Positions 50,637 to 61,860 of a stretch of 64,000 bases of DNA are shown piece after piece. Each line of letters starts with the position of its first letter. Position 1 is the stretch's first letter. Source of the DNA: Diadophis punctatus similis (Eukaryota; Chordata; Lepidosauria; Squamata; Dipsadidae); assembly GCA_023053685.1 (NCBI GenBank), contig JALIGW010000061.1, positions 2,250,001-2,314,000 on the forward strand, read 5' to 3'. Made by a program: the position numbers and the translations under genes. Below the pieces are notes generated by a model. It had not been told where the DNA came from and searched no databases. It saw only the letters and a program-made list of their open reading frames with translations.

Positions 50637-52062
50637 CCGATACTCACAGGTCTCAGCCAGGAACTCCACCCCCAGCTTCTGTGAAATCAAACTACAATGG
50701 AGTGAGGTTTTTTTCCCAGATACTCACAGGTCTTAGCCAGGAAATCCACCCCCAGCTTCTGTGAATTCAAACTGCAATGGAGTGAGGTTTTTTCCCCCAG
50801 ATACTAACAGGTCTCACCCAAGAACTCCACCCCCAGCTTCTGTGAATTCAAACTACAATGGATTGAGGTTTTTCCCCCCAGATACTCACAGGTCTCAGCC
50901 AGGAACTCCACCCCCAGCTTCTCTGAATTCAAACTACAATGGAGTGAGGTTTTCCCCCCCAGATACTCACAGGTCTCAGCCAGGAACTCCACCCCCAGCT
51001 TCTGTGAATTCAAACTACAATGGAGTGAGGTTTTTTCCCCCCAGATACTCACAGGTCTCAGCCAGGAACTCCACCCCCAGCTTCTGTGAATTCAAACTAC
51101 AATGGAGTGAGGTTTCCCCCCCAGATACTCACAGGTCTCAGCCAGGAACTCCACCCCCAGCATCTGTGAATTCAAACTACAATGCAGCGAGGTTTTTCCC
51201 CCCAGATACTCACAAGTCTCATCCAGGAACTCCACCCCCAGCTTCTGTGAATTCAAACTACAATGGATTGAGGTTTTGTCCCCCAGATACTCACACGTCT
51301 CAGCCAGGAACTCCACCAACAGCTTCTGTGAATTCAAACTACAATGGAGTGAGGTTTTTTTCCCGAGATACTAACAAGTCTCAGCCAGGAACTCCACCCG
51401 CAGCTTCTGTGAATTCAAACTACAATGGAGTGAGGTTTCTTCCCCCAGATACTCACAGGTCTCAGCCAGGAACTCCACCCCCAGCTTCTGTGAATTCAAA
51501 CTACAATGGAGTGAGGTTTGTTCCCCCAGATACTCACAGGTCTCAGCCAGGAACTCCACCCCCAGCTTCTGTGAATTCAAACTACAATGGAGTGAGGTTT
51601 TTTTCCCAGATACTCACAGGTCTCAGCCAGGAACTCCACCCCCAGCTTCTGTGAAATCAAACTACAACTGAGTGAGGTTTTTTTCCCAGATACTCACAGG
51701 TCTTAGCCAGGAACTCCACCCCCAGCTTCTGTGAATTGAAACTACAATGGAGTGAGGTTTTCCCGCCGATACTCACAGGTCTCAGACAGGAACTCCACCC
51801 CCAGCTTCTGTGAATTCAAACTACAATGGAGTGAGGTTCCCCCCCCCAGATACTCACAGGTCTCAGACAGGAACTCCACCCCCAGCTTGTGTGAAATCAA
51901 ACTACAATGGAGTGAGGTTTTTTTCCCAGATACTCACAGGTCTTAGCCAGGAACTCCACCCCCAGCTTCTGTGAATTGAAACTACAATGCAGTGAGGTTT
52001 TGTTCCCCCAGATACTCACGGGTCTCAGCCAGGAAGTCCACGCCCAGCTTCTGTGAATTCAA
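50637..52062 (+). repeat. Copy of the 39.5-41.0 kb segment between Y and Y'
   Basis: The segment matches about 39,496-40,922 at an offset of 11,140-11,141 bp. It begins with a unit ending in a C-run followed directly by GATACTC, then the GAAATCCACC unit and the ACTGCAATGG and CTCACCCAAG units. It ends at the CGGGTCTC anchor at 52019. ACTACAACTGAGTG at about 51,661 is shared with 40,522. There is no gene. Confidence 0.76.
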
Positions 52063-55000
52063 ACTACAATGGAGTGAGGTTTGTTCCCCCAGATACTCAC
52101 AGGTCTCAGCCAGGAACTCCACCCCCAGTTTCTGTGAATTCAAACTACAATGGAGTGAGGTTTCCCCCCCCCCCAGATACTCACAGGTCTCAGCAAGGAC
52201 CTCCACCCCCAGCTTTTGTGAATTCAAACTAGAATGGAGAGCGGTTCCCCCCCGATACTCACAGGTCTCAGCCAGGAACTCCACCCCCAGCTTCTGTGAA
52301 ATCAAACTACAATGGAGTGAGGTTTTTTTCCCAGATACTCACAGGTCTTAGCCAGGAACTCCACCCCCAGCTTCTGTGAATTGAAACTACAATGCAGTGA
52401 GGTTTTGTTCCCCCAGATACTCACGGGTCTCAGCCAGGAACTCCACGCCCAGCTTCTGTTAATTCAAACTACAATGGAGTGAGGTTTGTTCCCCCAGATA
52501 CTCACAGGTCTCAGCCAGGAACTCCACCCCCAGCTTCTGTGAATTCAAACTACAATGGAGTGAGGTTTCCCCCCCCCCAGATACTCACAGGTCTCAGCAA
52601 GGACCTCCACCCCCAGCTTTTGTGAATTCAAACTACAATGGAGTGAGGTTTTCCCGCCGATACTCACAGGTCTCAGCCAGGAACTCCACCCCCAGCTTCT
52701 GTGAATTCAAACTACAATGGAGTGAGGTTCCCCCCCCGATACTCACAGGTCTCAGCCAGGAACTCCACCCCCAGCTTCTGTGAAATCAAACTACAATGGA
52801 GTGAGGTTTTTTTCCCAGATACTCACAGGTCTTAGCCAGGAACTCCACCCCCAGCTTCTGTGAATTCAAACTGCAATGGAGTGAGGTTTTTTTCCCCAGA
52901 TACTAACAGGTCTCACCCAAGAACTCCACCCCCAGCTTCTGTGAATTCAAACTACAATGGATTGAGGTTTTTCCCCCCAGATACTCACAGGTCTCAGCCA
53001 GGAACTCCACCCCCAGCTTCTCTGAATTCAAACTACAATGGAGTGAGGTTTCCCCCCCCAGATACTCACAGGTCTCAGCCAGGAACTCCACCCCCAGCTT
53101 CTGTGAATTCAAACTACAATGGAGTGAGGTTTTTTTCCCCCAGATACTCACAGGTCTCAGCCAGGAACTCCACCCCCAGCTTCTGTGAATTCAAACTACA
53201 ATGGAGTGAGGTTTCCCCCCCAGATACTCACAGGTCTCAGCCAGGAACTCCACCCCCAGCTTCTGTGAATTCAAACTACAATGCAGCGAGGTTTTTCCCC
53301 CCAGATACTCACAAGTCTCATCCAGGAACTCCACCCCCAGCTTCTGTGAATTCAAACTACAATGGATTGAGGTTTTGTCCCCCAGATACTCACACGTCTC
53401 AGCCAGGAACTCCACCAACAGCTTCTGTGAATTCAAACTACAATGGAGTGAGGTTTTTTTCCCGAGATACTAACAAGTCTCAGCCAGGAACTCCACCCGC
53501 AGCTTCTGTGAATTCAAACTACAATGGAGTGAGGTTTCTTCCCCCAGATACTCACAGGTCTCAGCCAGGAACTCCACCCCCAGCTTCTGTGAATTCAAAC
53601 TACAATGGAGTGAGGTTTGTTCCCCCAGATACTCACAGGTCTCAGCCAGGAACTCCACCCCCAGCTTCTGTGAATTCAAACTACAATGGAGTGAAGTTTT
53701 TCCCCCCAGATACTCACAGGTATCAGCCAGGAACTCCACCCCCAGCTTCTGTGAAATCAAACTACAATGCAGCGAGGTTTTTTTCCCAGATACTCACAGG
53801 TCTCAGCCAGGAACTCCACCCCCAGCTTCTGTGAAATCAAACTACAATGGAGTGAGGTTTTTTTCCCAGATACTCACAGGTCTTAGCCAGGAACTCCACC
53901 CCCAGCTTCTGTGAATTGAAACTACAATGGAGTGAGGTTTTCCCGCCGATACTCACAGGTCTCAGCCAGGAACTCCACCCCCAGCTTCTGTGAATTCAAA
54001 CTACAATGGAGTGAGGTTCCCCCCCCCCAGATACTCACAGGTCTCAAACAGGAACTCCACCCCCAGTTTCTGTGAATTCAAATTACAATGGAGTGAAGTG
54101 TTTCCCCCGAGATACTCACAAGTATCAGCCAGGAACTCCACCCCAGCTTCTGTGAATTGAAACTAAAATGCAGTGAGGTTTTTCCCCCCAGAAACTCACA
54201 AGCCTCAGCCAGGAATTCCACCCCCAGCTTCTGTGAATTCAAACTAAAATAGATTGTGGTTTTTCTCCCAGATACTCATAGGTCTCAGCCAGGAACTCCA
54301 CCCCCAGCTTCTGTGAATTCAAACTGCAATGGAGTGAGGTTTTTTCCCCCAGTTACTAACAGGTCAAACCCAAGAACTCCACCCCCAGCTTCTGTGAATT
54401 CAAACTACAATGGATTGAGGTTTTTTTCCGAGATACTCACAGGTCTCAGCCAGGAACTCCAACCCCAGCTTCTGTGAATTGAAAATACAATGCAGTGAGG
54501 TTTTTCCCCCCAGATACTCACAGGTCTCAGCCAGGAACTCCACCCCCAGCTTCTGTGAATTCAAACTACAATGCAGCGAGGTTTTTCCCCCCAGATACTC
54601 ACAAGTCTCATCCAGGAACTCCACCCCCAGCTTCTTTGAATTCAAACTACAATGGATTGAGGTTTTGTCCCCCAGATACTCACACGTCTCAGCCAGGAAC
54701 TCCACAAACAGCTTCTGTGAATTCAAACTACAATGGAGTGAGGTTTTTTCCCCGACATACTAACAAGTCTCAGCCAGGAACTCCACCCGCAGCTTCTGTG
54801 AAATCAAACTACAATGGAGTGAGGTTTCTTCCCCCAGATACTCACAGGTCTCAGCCAGGAACTCCACCCCCAGCTTCTGTGAATTCAAACTACAATGGAG
54901 TGAGGTTTGTTCCCCCAGATACTCACAGGTATCAGCCAGGAACTCCACCCCCAGCTTCTGTGAATTCAAACTACAATGGAGTGAAGTTTTTCCCCCCAGA

Positions 55001-58000
55001 TACTCACAGGTATCAGCCACGAACTCCACCCCCAGCTTCTGTGAAATCAAACTACAATGCAGCGAGGTTTTTTTCCCAGATACTCACAGGTCTCAGCCAG
55101 GAACTCCACCCCCAGCTTCTGTGAAATCAAACTACAATGGAGTGAGGTTTTTTTCCCAGATACTCACAGGTCTTAGCCAGGAACTCCACCCCCAGCTTCT
55201 GTGAATTGAAACTACAATGGAGTGAGGTTTTCCCGCCGATACTCACAGGTCTCAGCCAGGAACTCCACCCCCAGCTTCTGTGAATTCAAACTACAATGGA
55301 GTGAGGTTCCCCCCCCCCAGATACTCACAGGTCTCAAACAGGAACTCCACCCCCAGTTTCTGTGAATTCAAATTACAATGGAGTGAAGTGTTTCCCCCGA
55401 GATACTCACAAGTATCAGCCAGGAACTCCACCCCAGCTTCTGTGAATTGAAACTAAAATGCAGTGAGGTTTTTCCCCCCAGAAACTCACAAGCCTCAGCC
55501 AGGAATTCCACCCCCAGCTTCTGTGAATTCAAACTAAAATAGATTGTGGTTTTTCTCCCAGATACTCATAGGTCTCAGCCAGGAACTCCACCCCCAGCTT
55601 CTGTGAATTCAAACTGCAATGGAGTGAGGTTTTTTCCCCCAGTTACTAACAGGTCTCACCCAAGAACTCCACCCCCAGCTTCTGTGAATTCAAACTACAA
55701 TGGATTGAGGTTTTTTTCCGAGATACTCACAGGTCTCAGCCAGGAACTCCACCCCCAGCTTCTGTGAAATCAAACTACAATGGAGTGAGGTTTTTTTCCC
55801 AGATACTCACAGGTCTCAGCCAGGAACTCCACCCCCAGCTTCTGTGAATTCAAAAAACAATGCAGCGAGGTTTTTCCCCCCAGATACTCACAAGTCTCAT
55901 CCAGGAACTCCACCCCCAGCTTCTTTGAATTCAAACTACAATGGATTGAGGTTTTGTCCCCCAGATACTCACACGTCTCAGCCAGGAACTCCACCAACAG
56001 CTTCTGTGAATTCAAACTACAATGGAGTGAGGTTTTTTCCCCGAGATACTAACAAGTCTCAGCCAGGAACTCCACCCGCAGCTTCTGTGAAATCAAACTA
56101 CAATGGAGTGAGGTTTCTTCCCCCAGATACTCACAGGTCTCAGCCAGGAACTCCACCCCCAGCTTCTGTGAAATCAAACTACAATGGAGTGAGGTTTTTT
56201 TCCCAGATACTCACAGGTCTCAGCCAGGAACTCCACCCCCAGCTTCTGTGAATTCAAACTACAATGGAGTGAGGTTTTTTTCCGAGATAAACACAGGTCT
56301 CAGCCAGGAACTCCAACCCCAGCTTCTGTGAATTGAAAATACAATGCAGTGAGGTTTTTCCCCCCAGATACTCACAGGAATCAGCCAGGAACTCCACCCC
56401 CAGCTTCTGTGAATTCAAACTACAATGCAGCGAGGTTTTTCCCCCCAGATACTCACAAGTCTCATCCAGGAACTCCACCCCCAGCTTCTGTGAATTCAAA
56501 CTACAATGGATTGAGGTTTTGTCCCCCATATACTCACACGTCTCAGCCAGGAACTCCACCAACAGCTTCTGTGAATTCAAACTACAATGGAGTGAGGTTT
56601 TTTTCCCGAGATACTAACAAGTCTCAGCCAGGAACTCCACCCGCAGCTTCTGTGAATTCAAACTACAATGGAGTGAGGTTTCTTCCCCCAGATACTCACA
56701 GGTCTCAGCCAGGAACTCCACCCCCAGCTTCTGTGAATTCAAACTACAATGGAGTGAGGTTTGTTCCCCCAGATACTCACAGGTCTCAGCCAGGAACTCC
56801 ACCCCCAGCTTCTGTGAATTCAAACTACAATGGAGTGAGGTTTGTTCCCCCAGATACTCACAGGTCTCAGCCAGGAACTCCACCCCCAGTTTCTGTGAAT
56901 TCAAACTACAATGGAGTGAAGTTTTTCCCCCCAGATACTCACAGGTATCAGCCAGGAACTCCACCCCCAGCTTCTGTGAAATCAAACTACAATGGAGTGA
57001 GGTTTTTTTCCCAGATACTCACAGGTCTCGGCCAGGAACTCCACCCCCAGCTTCTGTGAATTCAAACTACAATGGAGTGAGGTTTTTTTCCGAGATACTC
57101 ACAGGTCTCAGCCAGGAACTCCAACCCCAGCTTCTGTGAATTGAAAATACAATGCAGTGAGGTTTTTCCCCCCAGATACTCACAGGAATCAGCCAGGAAC
57201 TCCACCCCCAGCTTCTGTGAATTCAAACTACAATGCAGCGGGGTTTTTCCCCCCAGATACTCACAATTCTCATCCAGGAACTCCACCCCCAGCTTCTGTG
57301 AATTCAAACTACAATGGATTGAGGTTTTGTCCCCCAGATACTCACACGTCTCAGCCAGGAACTCCACCAACAGCTTCTGTGAATTCAAACTACAATGGAG
57401 TGAGGTTTGTTCCCCCAGATACTCACAGGTCTCAGCCAGGAACTCCACCCCCAGTTTCTGTTTATTCAAACTACAATGGAGTGAGGTTTCTTCCCCCAGA
57501 TACTCACAGGTCTCAGCCAGGAACTCCACGCCCAGCTTCTGTGAATTCAAACTACAATGTAGTGAGGTTTCTTCCCCCAGATACTCACAGGTCTCAGCCA
57601 GGAACTCCACCCCCAGCTTCTGTGAATTCCAACTACAATGGAGTGAGGTTTGTTCCCCCAGATACTCACAGGTCTCAGCCAGGAACTCCACCCCCAGTTT
57701 CTGTGAATTCAAACTACAATGGAGTGAAGTTTTTCCCCCCAGATACTCACAGGTATCAGCCAGGAACTCCACCCCAGCTTCTGTGAATTGAAACTACAAT
57801 GCAGTGAGGTTTTTCTCCCAGATACTCACAGGTCTCAGCCAAGAACTCCACCCCCAGCTTCTGTGAATTCAAACTACAATGGAGTGAGGTTTTGTTCCCC
57901 CAGATACTCACAGGTCTCAGCCAAGAACTCCACCCCCCAGCTTCTGTGAATTCAAACTACAATGGAGTGAGGTTTCCCCCCCCCCAGATACTCACAGGTC

Positions 58001-58790
58001 TCAGCAAGGACCTCCACCCCAGCTTCTGTGAATTCAAACTACAATGGAGTGAGGTTTCCCCCCCCCCCAGATACTCACAGGTCTCAGCCAGGAACTCCAA
58101 CCCCAGCTTCTGTGAATTGAAAATAAAATGCAGTGAGGTTTTTCTCCCCAGATACTCACAGGAATCAGCCAGGAACTCCACCCCCAGCTTCTGTGAATTC
58201 AAACTACAATGCAGCGAGGTTTTTCCCCCCAGATATTCACAAGTCTCATCCAGGAACTCCACCCCCAGCTTCTGTGAATTCAAACTACAATGGATTGAGG
58301 TTTTGTCCCCCAGATACTCACACGTCTCAGCCAGGAACTCCACCAACAGCTTCTGTGAATTCAAACTACAATGGAGTGAGGTTTTTTTCCCGAGATACTA
58401 ACAAGTCTCAGCCAGGAACTCCACCCGCAGCTTCTGTGAATTCAAACTACAATGGAGTGAGGTTTCTTCCCCCAGATACTCACAGGTCTCAGCCAGGAAC
58501 TCCACCCCCAGCTTCTGTGAATTCAAACTACAATGGAGTGAGGTTTGTTCCCCCAGATACTCACAGGTCTCAGCCAGGAACTCCACCCCCAGCTTCTGTG
58601 AATTCAAACTACAATGGAGTGAGGTTTTTTTCCCAGATACTCACAGGTCTTAGCCAGGAACTCCACCCCCAGCTTCTGTGAATTGAAACTACAATGGAGT
58701 GAGGTTTTCCCGCCGATACTCACAGGTCTCAGCCAGGAACTCCACCCCCAGCTTCTGTGAATTCAAACTACAATGGAGTGAGGTTCCCCC
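52063..58790 (+). repeat. Block Y': expanded colinear copy of block Y
   Basis: Y' follows Y in order. It has one extra 81-bp monomer near 53,760, a 1,290-bp (16-monomer) tandem duplication at about 54,000-56,250 (54256/55546), and a net loss of about 150 bp near 58,050. Within the duplicated part the two copies differ by small marks such as GGTCAAACCC (54,363) against GGTCTCACCC. The longest open frame of the window (52,860-53,834, 324 codons) falls here. It is a product of the 27-codon unit, not a gene. Confidence 0.78.
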
Positions 58791-61700
58791 CCCCCAGATA
58801 CTCACAGGTCTCAGACAGGAACTCCACCGCCAGCTTGTGTGAAATCAAACTACAATGGAGTGAGGTTTTTTTCCCAGATACTCACAGGTCTTAGCCAGGA
58901 ACTCCACCCCCAGCTTCTGTGAATTGAAACTACAATGCAGTGAGGTTTTGTTCCCCCAGATACTCACGGGTCTCAGCCAGGAAGTCCACGCCCAGCTTCT
59001 GTGAATTCAAACTACAATGGAGTGAGGTTTGTTCCCCCAGATACTCACAGGTCTCAGCCAGGAACTCCACCCCCAGTTTCTGTGAATTCAAACTACAATG
59101 GAGTGAAGTTTTTCCCCCCAGATACTCACAGGTATCAGCCAGGAACTCCACCCCCAGCTTCTGTGAAATCAAACTACAATGCAGCGAGGTTTTTTTCCCA
59201 GATACTCACAGGTCTCAGCCAGGACCTCCACCCCCAGCTTCTGTGAAATCAAACTACAATGGAGTGAGGTTTTTTTCCCAGATACTCACAGGTCTTAGCC
59301 AGGAACTCCACCCCAAGCTTCTGTGAATTGAAACTACAATAGAGTGAGGTTTTCCCGCCGATACTCAAAGGTCTCAGCCAGGAACTCCACCCCCAGCTTC
59401 TGTGAATTCAAACTACAATGCAGCAAGGTTTTTCCCCCCAGATACTCACAAGTCTCATCCAGGAACTCCACCCCCAGCTTCTTTGAATTCAAACTACAAT
59501 GGATTGAGGTTTTGTCCCCCAGATACTCACACGTCTCAGCCAGGAACTCCACCAACAGCTTCTGTGAATTCAAACTACAATGGAGTGAGGTTTTTTCCCC
59601 GAGATACTAACAGGTCTCAGCCAGGAACTCCACCCGCAGCTTCTGTGAATTCAAACTACAATGGAGTGAGGTTTCTTCCCCCAGATACTCACAGGTCTCA
59701 GCCAGGAACTCCACCCCCAGCTTCTGTGAAATCAAACTACAATGGAGTGAGGTTTTTTTCCCAGATACTCACAGGTCTCAGCCAGGAACTCCACCCCCAG
59801 CTTCTGTGAATTCAAACTACAATGGAGTGAGGTTTTTTTCCGAGATAAACACAGGTCTCAGCCAGGAACTCCACCCCCAGCTTCTGTGAATTCAAACTAC
59901 AATGGAGTGAGGTTTTTTTCCCAGATACTCACAGGTCTTAGCCAGGAACTCCACCCCCAGCTTCTGTGAATTGAAACTACAATGGAGTGAGGTTTTCCCG
60001 CCGATACTCACAGGTCTCAGCCAGGAACTCCACCCCCAGCTTCTGTGAATTCAAACTACAATGGAGTGAGGTTCCCCCCCCCAGATACTCACAGGTCTCA
60101 GACAGGAACTCCACCCCCAGCTTGTGTGAAATCAAACTACAATGGAGTGAGGTTTTTTCCCAGATACTCGCAGGTCTTAGCCAGGAACTCCACCCCCAGC
60201 TTCTGTGAATTGAAACTACAATGCAGTGAGGTTTTGTTCCCCCAGATACTCACGGGTCTCAGCCAGGAAGTCCACGCCCAGCTTCTGTGAATTCAAACTA
60301 CAATGGAGTGAGGTTTGTTCCCCCAGATACTCACAGGTCTCAGCCAGGAACTCCACCCCCAGTTTCTGTGAATTCAAACTACAATGGAGTGAAATTTTTC
60401 CCCCCAGATACTCACAGGTATCAGCCAGGAACTCCACCCCCAGCTTCTGTGAAATCAAACTACAATGCAGCGAGGTTTTTTTTCCAGATACTCACAGGTC
60501 TCAGCCAGGAACTCCACCCCCAGCTTCTGTGAAATCAAACTACAATGGAGTGAGGTTTTTTTCCCAGATACTCACAGGTCTTAGCCAGGAACTCCACCCC
60601 CAGCTTCTGTGAATTGAAACTACAATGGAGTGAGGTTTTCCCGCCGATACTCACAGGTCTCAGCCAGGAACTCCACCCCCAGCTTCTGTGAATTCAAACT
60701 ACAATGGAGTGAGGTTCCCCCCCAGATACTCACAGGTCTCAGACAGGAACTCCACCCCCAGCTTGTGTGAAATCAAACTACAATGGAGTGAGGTTTTGTT
60801 CCCCCAGATACTCACGGGTCTCAGCCAGGAAGTCCACGCCCAGCTTCTGTGAATTCAAACTACAATGGAGTGAGGTTTGTTCCCCCAGATACTCACAGGT
60901 CTCAGCCAGGAACTCCACCCCCAGTTTCTGTGAATTCAAACTACAATGGAGTGAAGTGTTTCCCCCGAGATACTCACAGGTATCAGCCAGGAACTCCACC
61001 CCAGCTTCTGTGAATTGAAACTACAATGCAGTGAGGTTTTTCCCCCGAGATACTCACAAGCCTCAGCCAGGAATTCCACCCCCAGCTTCTGTGAATTCAA
61101 ACTAAAATAGATTGAGGTTTTTCTCCCAGATACTCACAGGTCTCAGCCAGGAACTCCACCCCCAGCTTCTGTGAATTCAAACTGCAATGGAGTGAGGTTT
61201 TTTCCCCCAGATACTAACAGGTCTCACCCAAGAACTCCACCCCCAGCTTCTGTGAATTCAAACTACAATGGATTGAGGTTTTTTTCCGAGATACTCACAG
61301 GTCTCAGCCAGGAACTCCAACCCCAGCTTCTGTGAATTGAAAATACAATGCAGTGAGGTTTTCCCCCCCAGATACTCACAGGTCTCAGCCAGGAACTCCA
61401 CCCCCAGCTTCTGTGAATTCAAACTACAATGCAGCAAGGTTTTTCCCCCCAGATACTCACAAGTCTCATCCAGGAACTCCACCCCCAGCTTCTTTGAATT
61501 CAAACTACAATGGATTGAGGTTTTGTCCCCGAGATACTCACACGTCTCAGCCAGGAACTCCACCAACAGCTTCTGTGAATTCAAACTACAATGGAGTGAG
61601 GTTTTTTCCCCGAGATACTAACAGGTCTCAGCCAGGAACTCCACCCGCAGCTTCTGTGAATTCAAACTACAATGGAGTGAGGTTTCTTCCCCCAGATACT

Positions 61701-61860
61701 CACAGGTCTCAGCCAGGAACTCCACCCCCAGCTTCTGTGAAATCAAACTACAATGGAGTGAGGTTTTTTTCCCAGATACTCACAGGTCTCAGCCAGGAAC
61801 TCCACCCCCAGCTTCTGTGAATTCAAACTACAATGGAGTGAGGTTTTTTTCCAAGATAAA
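58791..61860 (+). repeat. Satellite segment resembling 18.5-20.5 kb
   Basis: From about 59,850 to 61,855 the sequence follows about 18,455-20,460 at an offset near 41,395 bp (60287/18891, 61258/19863, 61353/19958). This includes the paired CGGGTCTC anchors 562 bp apart (60253 and 60815). An upstream 16-monomer unit lies between anchors 58967 and 60253 (1,286 bp). Private changes include CTCAAAGGTC near 59,366, ATACTCGCAGG near 60,166 and GTGAAATTTTT near 60,391. There is no gene. Confidence 0.75.

Noticed and set aside
52860..53834. Open frame of 324 codons and many other frames of 60-300 codons on both strands
   Set aside because: They are translations of the 81-bp satellite in its three stop-free frames. 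Overlapping frames are open on both strands, frameshifts accompany C-run changes, and no start context, signal, domain or codon bias is seen.
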